Source of the DNA: Candidatus Thiothrix putei
GTDB lineage: Bacteria > Pseudomonadota > Gammaproteobacteria > Thiotrichales > Thiotrichaceae
Assembly: GCA_029972225.1 (NCBI GenBank)
Contig: CP124756.1
Coordinates: 3,910,279-3,974,278, forward strand
Reading direction: 5' to 3'
Length of the DNA stretch: 64,000 bases
The notes under the pieces were generated by a model, which made no database searches, had not been told where the DNA came from, and saw only the letters and a program-made list of their open reading frames with translations. Below, in pieces: positions 18,402 to 28,845 of the stretch. The first letter of the stretch is position 1, and each line of letters begins with the position of its first letter. The translations under genes were made by a program, and so were the position numbers.

Positions 18402-19961
18402 TTACCCAAGCAAATCCATCAGCGTTTGCAATAACGCGGTGGGTTCAAACGGTTTCGCCACATGTGCATTCATCCCCACCGCTAAACAACGCGCTTTTTC
18501 TTCACGCATTGCATTTGCCGTCAGCGCGACAATCGGCATGGCGGCGTAACGGGTATCAGCGCGAATCAAACGGGCTGCTTCGTAGCCATCCATCACTGGC
18601 ATTTGAATATCCATTAACACCGCGTCATACGCGGGCGGCAGGGTGGCAAAGATTTTGCTCACACCATCCCGACCGTTATCCGCACATTCCACAATCGCGC
18701 CGTATTGCGTGAGGATCTCGGAGGCAATCAATTGGTTAATCGGGTTATCTTCCACCACCAAGATGCGTTGATGGTGCAACGGTGTGCCAACCGTTAGTAA
18801 TGTGGCACTCTCCACATGGGACGGGTTAACCGCAGACGAACGCGCATGTGCCAAAGTGAGCGTCATGCTGAACCGCGAACCCTGACCGGGTTCACTGCTC
18901 ACCGTAATCTCACCGCCCATTAAATCCAGCAAGCGTTTCACAATGCTCAAACCCAAGCCCGTGCCACCGTAACGGCGCGTGGTCGAATCATCCGCTTGCG
19001 AAAATTCCTGAAACAAGCCATTCACCGCCACACTGTCCATGCCGATGCCGCTGTCTTCGATGCAAAAACGCAAGCGACTGCTGCTTGCCCCGCGTTCCAA
19101 TTCATCAATGTACAGTGCCACATGACCTTGACTGGTAAATTTCACGCCATTGGTGAGCAAATTGTTGAGTATTTGTTCCAAACGCAAGGCATCGCCCAAG
19201 AAAAAGCCCTGTTCGCCTTCCAAGTGTGGGCTACGAAGCTCGAATAACAACCCAATGTTTTTTTCCTGTGCTTGCTGACGCTGCAAGGTTAGTGCATTAT
19301 TTACCACGTCTTCCAAACGGAAAGGGGTCATTTCCAGCGTTAATTTGCCCGCTTCGATCTTGGAAAAGTCGAGGATGTCGTTGATAATGCGTAACAATGA
19401 TTGAGCCGCGTGCTGTATTTCCATTACGTAATCATGCTGCCGCTGATTCAGCTCGCTTCCCAGAGCCAGGTGGCTCATGCCAATAATCGCATTCATCGGG
19501 GTGCGGATTTCGTGGCTCATATTGGCCAGAAACAAGCTTTTGGCCTTGCTGGCTTCTTCCGCTTTCGCCGCCATCGCGAGGGAATGTTCAGTGGCTTGCG
19601 CTAACTTGAGGTTGGTTTCCCGCAACGCCACTTCCGAGCGATGCCGTATCACCGCCGCACCGACCGATGCCGCCATTGAGGTGAGAATGGCCTGATCTTC
19701 TATTCCCCACTGGTAATCAATGTGGCAGTTATCAAAACCGATAAAGCCCCAGAAACGCCCCTCCACATTCACGGGGACAACCATCAACGACACAATATCT
19801 TGCGCTTCGAGAATCATACGTTCCGTCTCAGGAAACGTAGCCACCAAACCCGATACCGCTCGCCCCTCTGAGAGCGTGTCAAACCAGCGCGGAAACAAGC
19901 CGTCAAACGACAAGTATTGTAACTCAGGGTTATCAATTTGGATACTAATGCCGTCACGCAC
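18402..19961 (-). pseudogene. Hybrid histidine kinase, 3' fragment (GAF end, HisKA, HATPase, receiver)
   Basis: The C-terminal part of a hybrid sensor kinase, cut off by an insertion sequence. It holds the rest of a GAF domain, the HisKA H-box LANMSHEIRTPMNAIIG with the phospho-accepting His, HATPase boxes including GGTGLGLSIVKRLLDLMGG, and a receiver domain (VVEDNPINQ, phospho-acceptor Asp in VLMDIQMPVMDGY, LTANAM, KPFE). The junction restores EWVRDG to ISIQID when the insertion and one 9-bp target copy are removed, so the break is recent. Confidence 0.9.
19953..19961. repeat. Target-site duplication, left copy
   Basis: The 9-bp sequence GTCACGCAC directly abuts the outer end of the left terminal repeat and is repeated exactly at 21386-21394. 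Confidence 0.9.
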
Positions 19962-21385
19962 GGGTGTGAACAAAAGTGCGGTGTCCTGTAGACTAAGATG
20001 GCATCCCCTAAAACCAGAGAAAAAGGACTTTCCCATGTTGACAGTTAGCTCCCGCGACCAAAAACTTTTAGAAGCCTTGAACCGCAACCCCGCATTAAAA
20101 GCTCGGATGGAAGGGCTAATCGAGGTGGTTGAAAATGCCGGTGATGACATTATCAAAGCAGCAGACGCCGAACAGCGGGTGATAGAAGAACTGCGCCAAA
20201 TGGGAAATGATGCGATCACTGCATGGGCAAACAAACGTGTAGAAAAATGCACAGCCCCAGCCTGTGAAGAAGGCATTGGGAAGTATGTAAAGAGTGGAAA
20301 AAAAACTGTCATTGGCACACGACCTACGGAAAAATCCACATAAGCGAACCGGTCTACCGGATTCCCGGCAAGCGTGTCCGCCCCTTTAGCCAGAGTGCCG
20401 AGGTTGTTTGCCGAGGCTGTTCGCTCCCGCTGCAACGGGCGGTGACGGACTTTGGGGCGGACTGTTCATTTGCTCAAGTGCCTGATAAATTAGAAGAACA
20501 TTACGGGATACGGCTGGCATCCAGCAGCATCCGACACATCACCGAAGGTCACGCCAAACGCATCCATGAATCCCAAGTGTTGATAAAAGACTATCCAAGC
20601 ACGTTGGGAAAAGCCTATGTCATTGCCGAAATGGACGGCAGCATGATCCCCATCGTCGAGATTGACGAAACAGCCCCCGACAAGCGCAAAGGCAAAAAGG
20701 AAAGCTGGAAAGAAGCCCGCCTGTGTCTTGCCCACGCCAAAGGCAGTGCTACGCCAACGTTTGGCGCAATATTCGGTGGCACGGTAGAAGATGCTGGAAA
20801 AATCTTATTCGACACCGCCTGCCGTGCTGGATTTGGAAAAAGCACGTTCCTCCATGCGGTGGGTGATGGGGCAAGCTGGATCAACCGTCAAGTGGATGAA
20901 CAATTTGGCACACAAGGACATTACCTGATTGATTTTTATCATGTTTGTGAATACCTATCAGCAGCATCCGCAAGCTGTTCATGCCTCAAGGACAAGGATA
21001 AATGGTTTGCCAAACAGAAAAAAGCCCTACAGGATGGTCAAGCTCAAGCGGTCATCGACACACTGAAACCTTTCCTCGAAGCAGAAACGGTAGAAGACAG
21101 TAACGCCCCAGTACGAGCTTGTCACCGTTACCTGAGCAACCGCATTGAGCAACTGGATTACCCGACAGCAAAATCCCTCGGATTGCCCGTGGGGTCGGGC
21201 GAAATAGAAAGTGCACACCGTTACATCATCCAGCAACGCTTAAAAAAATCGGGGGCATGGTGGAAAAGTGATAATGCGGCGGATATGTTGGCGTTGAGGG
21301 TCATGCGGGGAAACCAGCAATGGAAGCATTATTGGCGAAACACCGCTGAGGCGGCATGAGGTTTACCGCACTTTTGTTCACACCC
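19962..21385 (+). mobile_element. ISKra4-like insertion sequence, 1424 bp, complete ends
   Basis: Perfect 21-bp terminal inverted repeats at 19962-19982 and 21365-21385 (outer bases GGGTGTGAAC) and a 9-bp target duplication. It encodes a two-frame transposase on the plus strand and interrupts a histidine kinase gene on the minus strand. Exact repeats and an exact duplication argue for recent transposition. Family assignment is from the transposase sequence and is probable, not proven. Confidence 0.9.
20035..21359 (+). CDS. ISKra4-like transposase, two frames joined by -1 frameshift
   Basis: Frame one runs 20035-20343 (102 residues, MLTVSSRDQKLLEAL). Frame two is open across the A8 run and ends at 21359. 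It begins with Cys/His-rich CKEWKKNCHWHTTYG, then SEPVYRIPGKRVRP, and carries the catalytic core with AEMDGSMIP, GDGASWI and a Glu in LPVGSGEIESAHRY. The two frames overlap at A_AAA_AAA (20298-20304) followed by A and C, a classic -1 slippery heptamer, so one fused protein of about 440 residues is the probable active product. Confidence 0.8.
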
Positions 21386-21394
21386 GTCACGCAC
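21386..21394. repeat. Target-site duplication, right copy
   Basis: GTCACGCAC, identical to the copy at the other end of the ISKra4-like element. Confidence 0.9.
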
Positions 21395-22462
21395 CCATTC
21401 GTAACGCTGACTCATGAAACGTTCAGCCGTGAGCGGGTCACGATGGTATTCAAACAGATACACCCGATCCTGTTTGGTCGCATTCCCCACCGCTGCTAAC
21501 GCTTGTTGCATGGCTTCATTGATACAGGGTTCAAACAACAATGCCTGCATTGCAATCGCTACCGCTTCAAACAAGGCATCCTTGCGCAGCAACAAATCTT
21601 CTGCTTGTTTGCGTTCCGTAATATCGCGCCCGGTTTCGAGAATGTATTCGGGTCGCCCTTGTGCATCCCGAATCAGCCGGTGACTGCTGTTACACCAATA
21701 GTGCGAACCATCTTTGCGAATAACATCAAGATTCACATCAAAAGCAATATCACACTGCGGGTCGGCTAATTTCTCTGGGGTTAAATTGTCTGCCACCAAT
21801 TGCTTGAGTCGCACCAACGATTCCGGTGTCATCAAGTGCTCAAACGGTAGACAACGAAACTCCGCCGCGCTATACCCGGTGCGTTGATACAGCGAGGGCG
21901 TGGCGTACAACACACTCATATCGAGATTGAGAACGCCGATGTAGTCGTGCATATTCTCCGTAATCAAATTAAACAGGCGGGTTTGTTCACGGGCTTCCGC
22001 TTCAGCCTGTTTACGCTTGGTAATGTCGCGTACATCGACCACCAATTTACAGCCATCTTCATGGCGGTTAAGCGAGGCCATGAACCAGCGTGTTTCCCCC
22101 TGAATCACTAACCGGTATTCGTAACGACGGTTCTCGCCGGTACGCCGCACGTATTCAGCGCATTCCAAATAAGGCTCACTGGTATCCGGCGGCAGCACCG
22201 CTGTAACGGGTTTGCCGAGAAAGGCTTCGGGCGGTGCAAATAAAAGCTGGGGGGAACGGCACTGAACGTCCAATAAGCAATCTTCGGCATCTATTAGGAA
22301 AATTAAATCACTCATGGACGACATCAAAGTCTGGTAACGTTCCTCACTGCGCTGGAGTGCTTGGCGCGTTTGTGCCAATAAGACGCGCAATGTGTGCGGA
22401 TCATCAGGCAAATCGCCCACCGTTAATAACTCGGCGGGGTGAGTATCGAGGTAGCAATTCAT
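21395..22462 (-). pseudogene. Hybrid histidine kinase, 5' fragment (two PAS domains, GAF start)
   Basis: The N-terminal part of the same interrupted kinase. A short coiled region (RVLLAQTRQALQRSEERYQ) leads to PAS domain 1 (about 45-150, ending VDVRDITKRKQAE) and PAS domain 2 (about 165-290, ending ETGRDITERKQAE). The first third of a GAF domain (NATKQDRVYLFEYHRD) stops at the element. No membrane segment is seen, so the sensor was cytosolic. Read through from 22462, the fragment gains about 13 foreign residues before a stop inside the element. Confidence 0.88.
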
Positions 22463-22568
22463 GGGGTTCCCTAACGGTGCTTATCATTTTAATGGGTAAC
22501 AGCGCGTAGCATATCGCCCTAAACGCTAGGTTTCCACACCATCCAGAGCAAACGCATTAAAGATTACG

Positions 22569-24095
22569 TTAAGTGGATAAACAACGCCTATGTTTACGCC
22601 ACCATTCCCACACCCAATGCCACCCACGGTAGCCAGCGTGCGCCACCAACACCGGCACATCCCCCGCTGGAATACGCGGCAATAACGCCAAAGCAACCAC
22701 TCCAAGACCCAGCAAAATCGGCAATACATCCCACCACTTAAACGCAGGCAGCGCAAACAGGAACGGCCACCACAACACCCATTCCACCAAAATAGCCCAC
22801 CCCAACCATTGCGTCAGACCGGGGGAAGTGCTGGTGTGATGGCTGGAAGCTCCCCCATGCTGGCGGCGATAACGCCACAAACTCCATACAAAGCGCCCCA
22901 TCAGCAAGGTGGTTGCCAAGCTACTCAGCCATAAACCCAGTGCCAAGTGCTGCCAATCGGCGGGCAATGCCGCTTTCACACTGCCTTTTGCCAACGCCCC
23001 ACTGGTCAATGGCACGCCGATCAACACCAACGCCAAAACCACCAGCACACCCAATAACCACCAAGACAAGGTTTGCTTAAACAAGCCCACCCCAAGGAAT
23101 AACGCCCCTTTCACCCAAGCATGGTGCGCCACATACAATAACAACGCCATTGCCAACGCCACATCCGCAGGGGCTTGCAAACCCAATCCCGTCAATAAGG
23201 TCAATACCCCCAACTGACTCATGGTCGAATACGCCAGAATCACTTTCGGCACGGTTTGCCGCAAACCAAACACCACCCCGTAAAACGCGCCCACCAATCC
23301 CAGCCACACCAACCACTCTGCCACCCACACCGTGCTGGCTGCACCCGCTGGCAGAAAGCGCACCAAACCCAATATCCCCGCTTTCACCATCACGCCGCTC
23401 AACAATGCCGACACTGCTGGAGGGGCAGCACCGTGCGCAATCGGCAACCACACATGCAAGCCCGGCAATGCCACCTTAATTCCCAAGCCCAGCGTCACCA
23501 ATACCACCGCAGCGAGAGGCAACGCCTTGCCCACCAGCTCACTGAAATACACACTCCCGATTGCACCCGCCGTGAACACTGCACCGGCAAACAACAACAC
23601 CTCACCCAACACCGTCCAGATCAGGTAAATGCGCCCGGCACGGCGCGTCGTCACCGAAGCCTGTTGCGCAATTAACCCATACGCTGCCAGCCCCATTAAG
23701 GCAAACCCCAGAAAAAAGCTCCCCATGTCCTGCGCAATCACCAACAACACATTGCCGCTCAAGGTCAACAGGAAAAACACCCGAAAACGCCACCAACTTG
23801 ACCCCGCAGGCTTACCACCCACACTGTACAAGCCCGCCAACAGCCACAACAGTGCTGTCACCAGTAAAAATACCTGCCCCGTGGCATCAAGCCCCCATTG
23901 CGCCCCCAATAATACCCACGGCAACGCCACCGACGTTCCCACTGGCAACACAAACGCTGCGACTAACGCAGGCAATGCCGCCACCGGCAAGAGCCATTGC
24001 CCAATACGGTCATTCCCCACCAAGGCAAAGCATAGCGGTAACAAGGGTGCTAACAGCAATAAAAACGGTAACTCCAGCAGCACAGGTTGCAGCAT
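22569..24095 (-). CDS. Antiporter-like (MrpD/NuoL/M family) subunit, lacks TM5 glutamate
   Basis: A 508-residue polytopic protein of the proton-translocating antiporter family shared by complex I and Mrp. The TM7 and TM8 lysines are present (GLGIKVALPGLHVWLP and VMVKAGILGLVRFL). The TM5 position that is Glu in its two neighbours (E149, E136) is Ala132 here, in DMGSFFLGFALMGLAAYG. It is the last gene of the cbbR-to-Mrp run and overlaps the upstream gene by one base (TAATG). Loss of the TM5 carboxylate suggests altered or absent pumping by this subunit. Confidence 0.85.
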   Translation of the reverse strand: MLQPVLLELPFLLLLAPLLPLCFALVGNDRIGQWLLPVAALPALVAAFVLPVGTSVALPWVLLGAQWGLDATGQVFLLVTALLWLLAGLYSVGGKPAGSSWWRFRVFFLLTLSGNVLLVIAQDMGSFFLGFALMGLAAYGLIAQQASVTTRRAGRIYLIWTVLGEVLLFAGAVFTAGAIGSVYFSELVGKALPLAAVVLVTLGLGIKVALPGLHVWLPIAHGAAPPAVSALLSGVMVKAGILGLVRFLPAGAASTVWVAEWLVWLGLVGAFYGVVFGLRQTVPKVILAYSTMSQLGVLTLLTGLGLQAPADVALAMALLLYVAHHAWVKGALFLGVGLFKQTLSWWLLGVLVVLALVLIGVPLTSGALAKGSVKAALPADWQHLALGLWLSSLATTLLMGRFVWSLWRYRRQHGGASSHHTSTSPGLTQWLGWAILVEWVLWWPFLFALPAFKWWDVLPILLGLGVVALALLPRIPAGDVPVLVAHAGYRGWHWVWEWWRKHRRCLST

Positions 24096-25618
24096 TATTT
24101 GTACTCCCTAGCGGTGATCAATTGCGCCCACTCCAACGGGCTAAACGGCAAAGACGCGAACAAGCCCGCCAATAACGCCAAACTCGCGGTAATCACCGGC
24201 GGCCACAACAACATGCCATGCGTTTCCCAACGCTGCGCCTGAATGTGTTCGTCTGGCCAAGGGTCAGCAGGCAAAAACCACGCGCGGTACAAAATGGGCA
24301 AAAAATACGCCGCGTTCAGCAAGCTACTGGCAATCAACACCGGCATTACCCACAGCAATACCCCCGCTTCCAACGCCCCTAACCCCAAATACCATTTGGA
24401 AATAAACCCCGCCATTGGTGGAATCCCGATCATTCCCAACGCCCCCAAGGTAAACGCCAACGTGGTTAACGGCATTCGTTTGCCCACCCCGTTCATTTGA
24501 CTGACGCGATGAATCCCCAAGGTTTCCGCGTAATTACCGGCGGCAAAGAACAAGGTGATTTTCATAATGCCTTGGTGTACCAAATGCACAATACCGCCCA
24601 CGGTTGCCAACGGCCCTAGGATTGCCGTTCCCAACACAATGTAAGACACCTGACTCACCGTCGAATACGCCAAGCGTTTTTTCAACTCGTCCTGAAACAA
24701 TGCCAAGGTCGAGCCGTACACAATCGTGAACGCCGCCACTATTCCTAACGGCACTAATACGCCCAAGACAGCGGCAAATTCCACCCCATACACATCGTAA
24801 ACCACACGCACAATCCCAAATGCCCCCGCTTTCACCACCGCCACCGCGTGCAACAAAGCACTGACCGGCGCAGGTGCAACCATTGCTTTAGGCAACCAAC
24901 CGTGAAATGGCACCAAGGCGGCTTTGACCCCCAAACCCACGATCATCAGCAAGAAAATCCAACGCAAAGCGCTGTGCGTTTCCGCAGGCAAGCCATCCAG
25001 AATCCCCCCCTGCACGAACGTCAACGGCCCGGCAATCGACTTCAACCACACCACTGCCACCAGCAACAGCAAACCACCGGTGAAGGTGTAAGCCAAATAC
25101 AAACGCGCGGCTTTGCGAGCTTCATGCGAGCCTTTGTGCGCCACCAAAGGGTAAGTCGCCAAGGTCAAAAACTCGTAAAACATCACAAACGTCACCAGAT
25201 TGCCCGCCAACGCCAAGCCCACGGTTGCCGATACGCACAAGCTAAAAAACCCAAAGAAGCGGCTGCGGTGCGGGGAATGCTCCAGATACCCAATTGCATA
25301 AACCGTTGTCACCAACCACAGCAGGGCGGATAAGGTCACAAACAACATCGACAGCGCATCGGCGTGCAATAGCAATTCCAAATTGGGCGCAATCACCCAA
25401 CGCACTTCGTACACCTGCCCGTGATACACCCCCCACAGCAAGACCCCAACCAATGCCAGCTTCACCACTGCCGCCAGCAAATTCAAGGTAGTACGCAAGC
25501 GATGGCTGCTTTCTTGCACAAAGAAAATCACCAATCCGACGCTAAACGAACTCAGCACAATCCACAGCGGTAAATTCTCCCCCAGCGCGTCGGTGAGAAC
25601 ATTCAATAACTCGTTCAT
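24095..25618 (-). CDS. Antiporter-like (MrpA-N/MrpD/NuoL family) subunit
   Basis: A 507-residue protein with about fourteen membrane helices. Key charged residues are present: E149 in FVMFYEFLTLATYPL, Lys in GLGVKAALVPFHGWLP, and Lys in VVKAGAFGIVRVVYD. The ATG at 25618 forms an ATGA overlap with the previous gene, which decides the start against a longer upstream frame. It is the second of three antiporter-like paralogues in the operon. Together with the other subunits it should form a cation- or proton-translocating membrane module. Confidence 0.87.
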   Translation of the reverse strand: MNELLNVLTDALGENLPLWIVLSSFSVGLVIFFVQESSHRLRTTLNLLAAVVKLALVGVLLWGVYHGQVYEVRWVIAPNLELLLHADALSMLFVTLSALLWLVTTVYAIGYLEHSPHRSRFFGFFSLCVSATVGLALAGNLVTFVMFYEFLTLATYPLVAHKGSHEARKAARLYLAYTFTGGLLLLVAVVWLKSIAGPLTFVQGGILDGLPAETHSALRWIFLLMIVGLGVKAALVPFHGWLPKAMVAPAPVSALLHAVAVVKAGAFGIVRVVYDVYGVEFAAVLGVLVPLGIVAAFTIVYGSTLALFQDELKKRLAYSTVSQVSYIVLGTAILGPLATVGGIVHLVHQGIMKITLFFAAGNYAETLGIHRVSQMNGVGKRMPLTTLAFTLGALGMIGIPPMAGFISKWYLGLGALEAGVLLWVMPVLIASSLLNAAYFLPILYRAWFLPADPWPDEHIQAQRWETHGMLLWPPVITASLALLAGLFASLPFSPLEWAQLITAREYK

Positions 25619-27069
25619 AGCCCTGCCTCCGTGCCAGTGTGCGCCAACCATGACCACAGACTCATAGCGCCTAAGCCCAGCCCAAAGGTTGCCAGCAATG
25701 CCAACGCCAAGGCAGGTATTTCCTGCGTAGCCGCCACGACTGGGCGCTTAACCGCTGGCAAATGCCCGAAAGCGTGCCCCAACAAACGGAACACATAAGC
25801 CGTTGCCAATAACGACCCCGCCACCAAGACTAGCACCCACCACCATTGCCCCGTCTTAAACGCCGCATCCAACAAATACCACTTACCCAGAAACGCCCCA
25901 CTCGGCGGCAAGCCCACCAAGGCAATGCCCGCCAACGCAATCACAAACGTGGTCAATGGCAAAGCTTGCGTCGTCCCACTCAATTCGCGGATACGGTCAT
26001 GCCCGGCGTATTGCAGCAAAATCCCCGCTGCCAAAAACAACGCCGATTTCGCAAACGCATGAGACAGTGCAAACAACACCATTGCCCCAAACAACCAGTG
26101 CCGTGCTTCGCCTTCCAACACCATCAACAACGGGAAAAACATCACCAAATAGCCCAATTGCGCCACACTGGAATACGCCGCCAATAATTTCAGGCGTTCT
26201 GCCCGCAACGCTGACCAAGACCCCCACAACACCGCCATTGCACCCAATGCGCCCAAAACATTCGCCAGCACCGGTGTCGTCAACGGTGCAAACACGTCAA
26301 ACCACAGCCGTACCACCAAATAAAACGCTGCTTTCACCACCAACGCCGACAATGCCGCACTCACCGGCGCGGGCGCATTAGAATGCGCCGGAGGCAACCA
26401 GAAATGCAGCGGGAATAACGCCATTTTCAACGCCAACCCTGCCAACATCAGCAACAACGCTGCCCAGCCCAAGGGGTTAACTTGCAATGCCTCGGCAATT
26501 TGCAATGCGTTCAGTGTGCCATACGCGGCATACAGCAAGGTGATAGCCATTAGATACAGCATCGACCCCAATAGCCCCACCACCAGATAGCGCAAGGCTG
26601 CCCGCAATGCCGCCGGTTTCCCCCCTAAGGCGGCGAGTGCGGACGCTGAAATGCCCAACAATTCCAAGGTGACATATACATTGAACAAATCACCCGCCAA
26701 AAACAATGCATTCAACGCCGTGGCTAACAACAACCACAACGGCCAAAACAATTCGTGCTGACGCGGTGCCCGAAAATAGTGCCGCGCATACACACTGCAC
26801 CCCAATACCACCAGACTGCTCATCAGCACCATGACTGCCGCCAAGCCGTCCGCGTACAAACTGATACCCAGACCGATTTCCCAGCCACCCAGCGCCAGCT
26901 CTTGCACCCCAGCGTGTTGCACCACCCACAACAGCCAGACCGCACACCCCGCCGTTAACGCGCTGCTAACCCAACCAATCGTTGTCGCGTGTTGCCGCCA
27001 CACCGTTGCCAGCAATGCCCCCAGCAACGGCAGGCTAATCACCCAAACGGCACTTGCGGCTTCATTCAT
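25615..27069 (-). CDS. mrpD: Mrp-type antiporter subunit D
   Basis: A 484-residue MrpD/MnhD-like subunit. E136 in VYVTLELLGISASAL, Lys in LALKMALFPLHFWLPPAH, and Lys in LVVKAAFYLVVRL form the ion path. The ATG at 27069 is nine bases after GGAGG; the earlier ATG at 27078 directly touches that site and is unlikely. It overlaps the mrpC-like stop by eight bases. It best matches MrpD among the three paralogues. Confidence 0.88.
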   Translation of the reverse strand: MNEAASAVWVISLPLLGALLATVWRQHATTIGWVSSALTAGCAVWLLWVVQHAGVQELALGGWEIGLGISLYADGLAAVMVLMSSLVVLGCSVYARHYFRAPRQHELFWPLWLLLATALNALFLAGDLFNVYVTLELLGISASALAALGGKPAALRAALRYLVVGLLGSMLYLMAITLLYAAYGTLNALQIAEALQVNPLGWAALLLMLAGLALKMALFPLHFWLPPAHSNAPAPVSAALSALVVKAAFYLVVRLWFDVFAPLTTPVLANVLGALGAMAVLWGSWSALRAERLKLLAAYSSVAQLGYLVMFFPLLMVLEGEARHWLFGAMVLFALSHAFAKSALFLAAGILLQYAGHDRIRELSGTTQALPLTTFVIALAGIALVGLPPSGAFLGKWYLLDAAFKTGQWWWVLVLVAGSLLATAYVFRLLGHAFGHLPAVKRPVVAATQEIPALALALLATFGLGLGAMSLWSWLAHTGTEAGL

Positions 27070-27361
27070 CGGTTGCATCCTCCAAACGGCGGATAATCAC
27101 CAATGCCAGCGCCGTTGCACTGACAGCCACCACAATGCCGGTCAACACCAAGGCATGAGGCACAGGGTCTGGGGGCAGATTTTCACCGCGATACGCCACC
27201 GCGATCAGTGTCAGAAACACCCCCGCACCCATCACATTCAAGCTAATAATTTTGCGCACATAATGGGCATGTAGCCATGTTCCCCACACACCAATAGCGA
27301 ATAGGAAAATGCCAGCACACCCATACAAAAACTGCGGATTGATTGCACTGATCCCTACCAT
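27062..27361 (-). CDS. mrpC: Mrp-type antiporter subunit C (NuoK-like)
   Basis: A 99-residue protein with three membrane helices (FLYGCAGIFLFAIGVWG, NVMGAGVFLTLIAVAY, ALVLTGIVVAVSATALALVII), the size and layout of MrpC/NuoK. The conserved DPVPHALVLTGIVV stretch is present. It touches the upstream gene at 27361 and overlaps the downstream mrpD, so the genes are translationally coupled. Confidence 0.9.
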   Translation of the reverse strand: MVGISAINPQFLYGCAGIFLFAIGVWGTWLHAHYVRKIISLNVMGAGVFLTLIAVAYRGENLPPDPVPHALVLTGIVVAVSATALALVIIRRLEDATDE

Positions 27362-28299
27362 TACGCTGCCTCCTTTTCCGGTATCCCGCCCATGAAAGCC
27401 AACGTCAGCGTCATCCCAATCGACACCGTAGCCAGCATTTCAATCAATAATATCCACCATTTTGCATAAGCGACCGGGTAATGCAGGAAACCCTGCCCCC
27501 ACCCCAACAGCGCCAAACCCACCAGCAAAAACACACCCGTTCCCGCCACCAAGCCCAAACGCACCAACCAGCGTGTGGTCGGTAAACCCGCATGGGAATA
27601 CCCCGCCAAACGCAGCAAAATGCCCGCGCCCGCCAGCAATGCTCCCGCCTGAAACGCCCCACCCGGCGAATGCGCTCCCGCCCACAGCACATAACCCGCC
27701 ATTAGAATCAATAGGGGCACCAACCACACCGCCAATTGGCTGAATGCGGCTTCCGTCACATACGCCGCACGCACATACCCCAAGGCACGAATCCCCAAAA
27801 TGGCCGCCAACAACACCGCCAATTCCAACAAGGTATCCCACGCCCGAAAATTCAATAACACCGCCGTTACCGGGTGGCTAATACCGCTGAATGCCAATTG
27901 CGCATCCACCGCCGCGCCTTTACGCCAGGTTTGTTCCACCGTGGGCAATACCGAGAACAAGCCCCACGCAATCATCGTTCCCAGTACCATTACCAACACG
28001 CCCGCACCCCATAACACCGTCGCGTGTTGTGGAAACTGATCGGTCTGCTGATGCGTATCGCGCCGCAAGGTTGCCATTAACAACGCTCCGCCCAACCCCG
28101 CCCCAATTGCGGCTTCCGCCAGTGCAATATCCGGGGCGTGTAACCGCGCCCACACCAACGCCAATACCAAACCAAACACGATAAACAGCATCATGCTACG
28201 CCGCCGATCACTGCTCAGTACCGCCGCCATTGCCAATAACAACAACACCGCCACCAGCAACAGATCCAAAATGCCCCACAAGCCATCAAGCAGATTCAT
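27361..28299 (-). CDS. Fused MrpA C-terminal (MbhD/E-like) and MrpB domain protein
   Basis: A 312-residue membrane protein. The first third (APDIALAEAAIGAGLGGALLMATLR) is the DUF4040/MbhD module found at the end of MrpA. The last third (LWAGAHSPGGAFQAGALLAGAGILLRLAG) is MrpB. A short MbhE-like stretch lies between them. ATG 28299 is chosen because the longer frame overlaps the mrpG-like gene. This arrangement splits MrpA as in Mbh-type hydrogenase membrane modules, with the NuoL-like half encoded separately downstream. Confidence 0.85.
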   Translation of the reverse strand: MNLLDGLWGILDLLLVAVLLLLAMAAVLSSDRRRSMMLFIVFGLVLALVWARLHAPDIALAEAAIGAGLGGALLMATLRRDTHQQTDQFPQHATVLWGAGVLVMVLGTMIAWGLFSVLPTVEQTWRKGAAVDAQLAFSGISHPVTAVLLNFRAWDTLLELAVLLAAILGIRALGYVRAAYVTEAAFSQLAVWLVPLLILMAGYVLWAGAHSPGGAFQAGALLAGAGILLRLAGYSHAGLPTTRWLVRLGLVAGTGVFLLVGLALLGWGQGFLHYPVAYAKWWILLIEMLATVSIGMTLTLAFMGGIPEKEAA

Positions 28300-28585
28300 C
28301 GTGTCCCTCCTGTTGCCGGTGCAGGGATACCGCAATCAAATGCGCATTCACCGCACTCGCCACCAATGCCAGCAACCACACCAAGACGAATTTAATCGCC
28401 CACAACACATCGGGTACTTGGAAGAGCAAGCCGGTCATCACCAACCCCAAGCCCAAATTATCCGCCTTCGTCAGGGCATGAAGCCGCGCAAACGTATCGG
28501 GAAACCGCCATAACCCCAACAAACCGGACACAAAGAAAAACAAGCCCAGCACCAGCAATAGCACGGAAAGCGCGTCAAGGATCAT
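28286..28585 (-). CDS. mrpG: Mrp-type antiporter subunit G
   Basis: A 99-residue protein with three membrane helices. It carries the MrpG signature LLGLWRFPDTFARLHALTKADNLGLGLVM. The ATG overlaps the mrpF stop by four bases and its 3' end overlaps the next gene. It follows E and F in the standard Mrp order. Confidence 0.92.
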   Translation of the reverse strand: MILDALSVLLLVLGLFFFVSGLLGLWRFPDTFARLHALTKADNLGLGLVMTGLLFQVPDVLWAIKFVLVWLLALVASAVNAHLIAVSLHRQQEGHDESA

Positions 28586-28845
28586 GATTTCCCCCCCCGC
28601 TGCCGGTGAGTAAAGACTGCCGTCACCAATACCGCCAACAACACCAGAATCAAGGCAGTATCCAAAAACGCCCGTTGCTGCATCACCACTGCCAGCACCA
28701 ACAAAATCGCGACACCCAAGGTTCCCAGCAATTGCACCGCCAACAAGCGGTCAGTCAACCGCGCCCGCGATAAAATAATCAGTAAACTGATGAGTAACAC
28801 CAGCGCCAATACCACCACTACTGCCAATAGCACCGTATTCATAGC
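28582..28845 (-). CDS. mrpF: Mrp-type antiporter subunit F
   Basis: An 87-residue protein with three membrane segments (VLLAVVVVLALVLLISLLII, VQLLGTLGVAILLVLAVV, DTALILVLLAVLVTAVF), typical of MrpF, including RARLTDRLLAVQLLG. The ATG at 28845 overlaps the mrpE stop; the frame is open slightly further upstream. Confidence 0.9.
   Translation of the reverse strand, partial: AMNTVLLAVVVVLALVLLISLLIILSRARLTDRLLAVQLLGTLGVAILLVLAVVMQQRAFLDTALILVLLAVLVTAVFTHRQRGGKS

Noticed and set aside
22909..28513. Many plus-strand open frames opposite the Mrp-like genes
   Set aside because: They are Pro/His/Thr-rich shadows of hydrophobic coding strands, with no start signals or domains.
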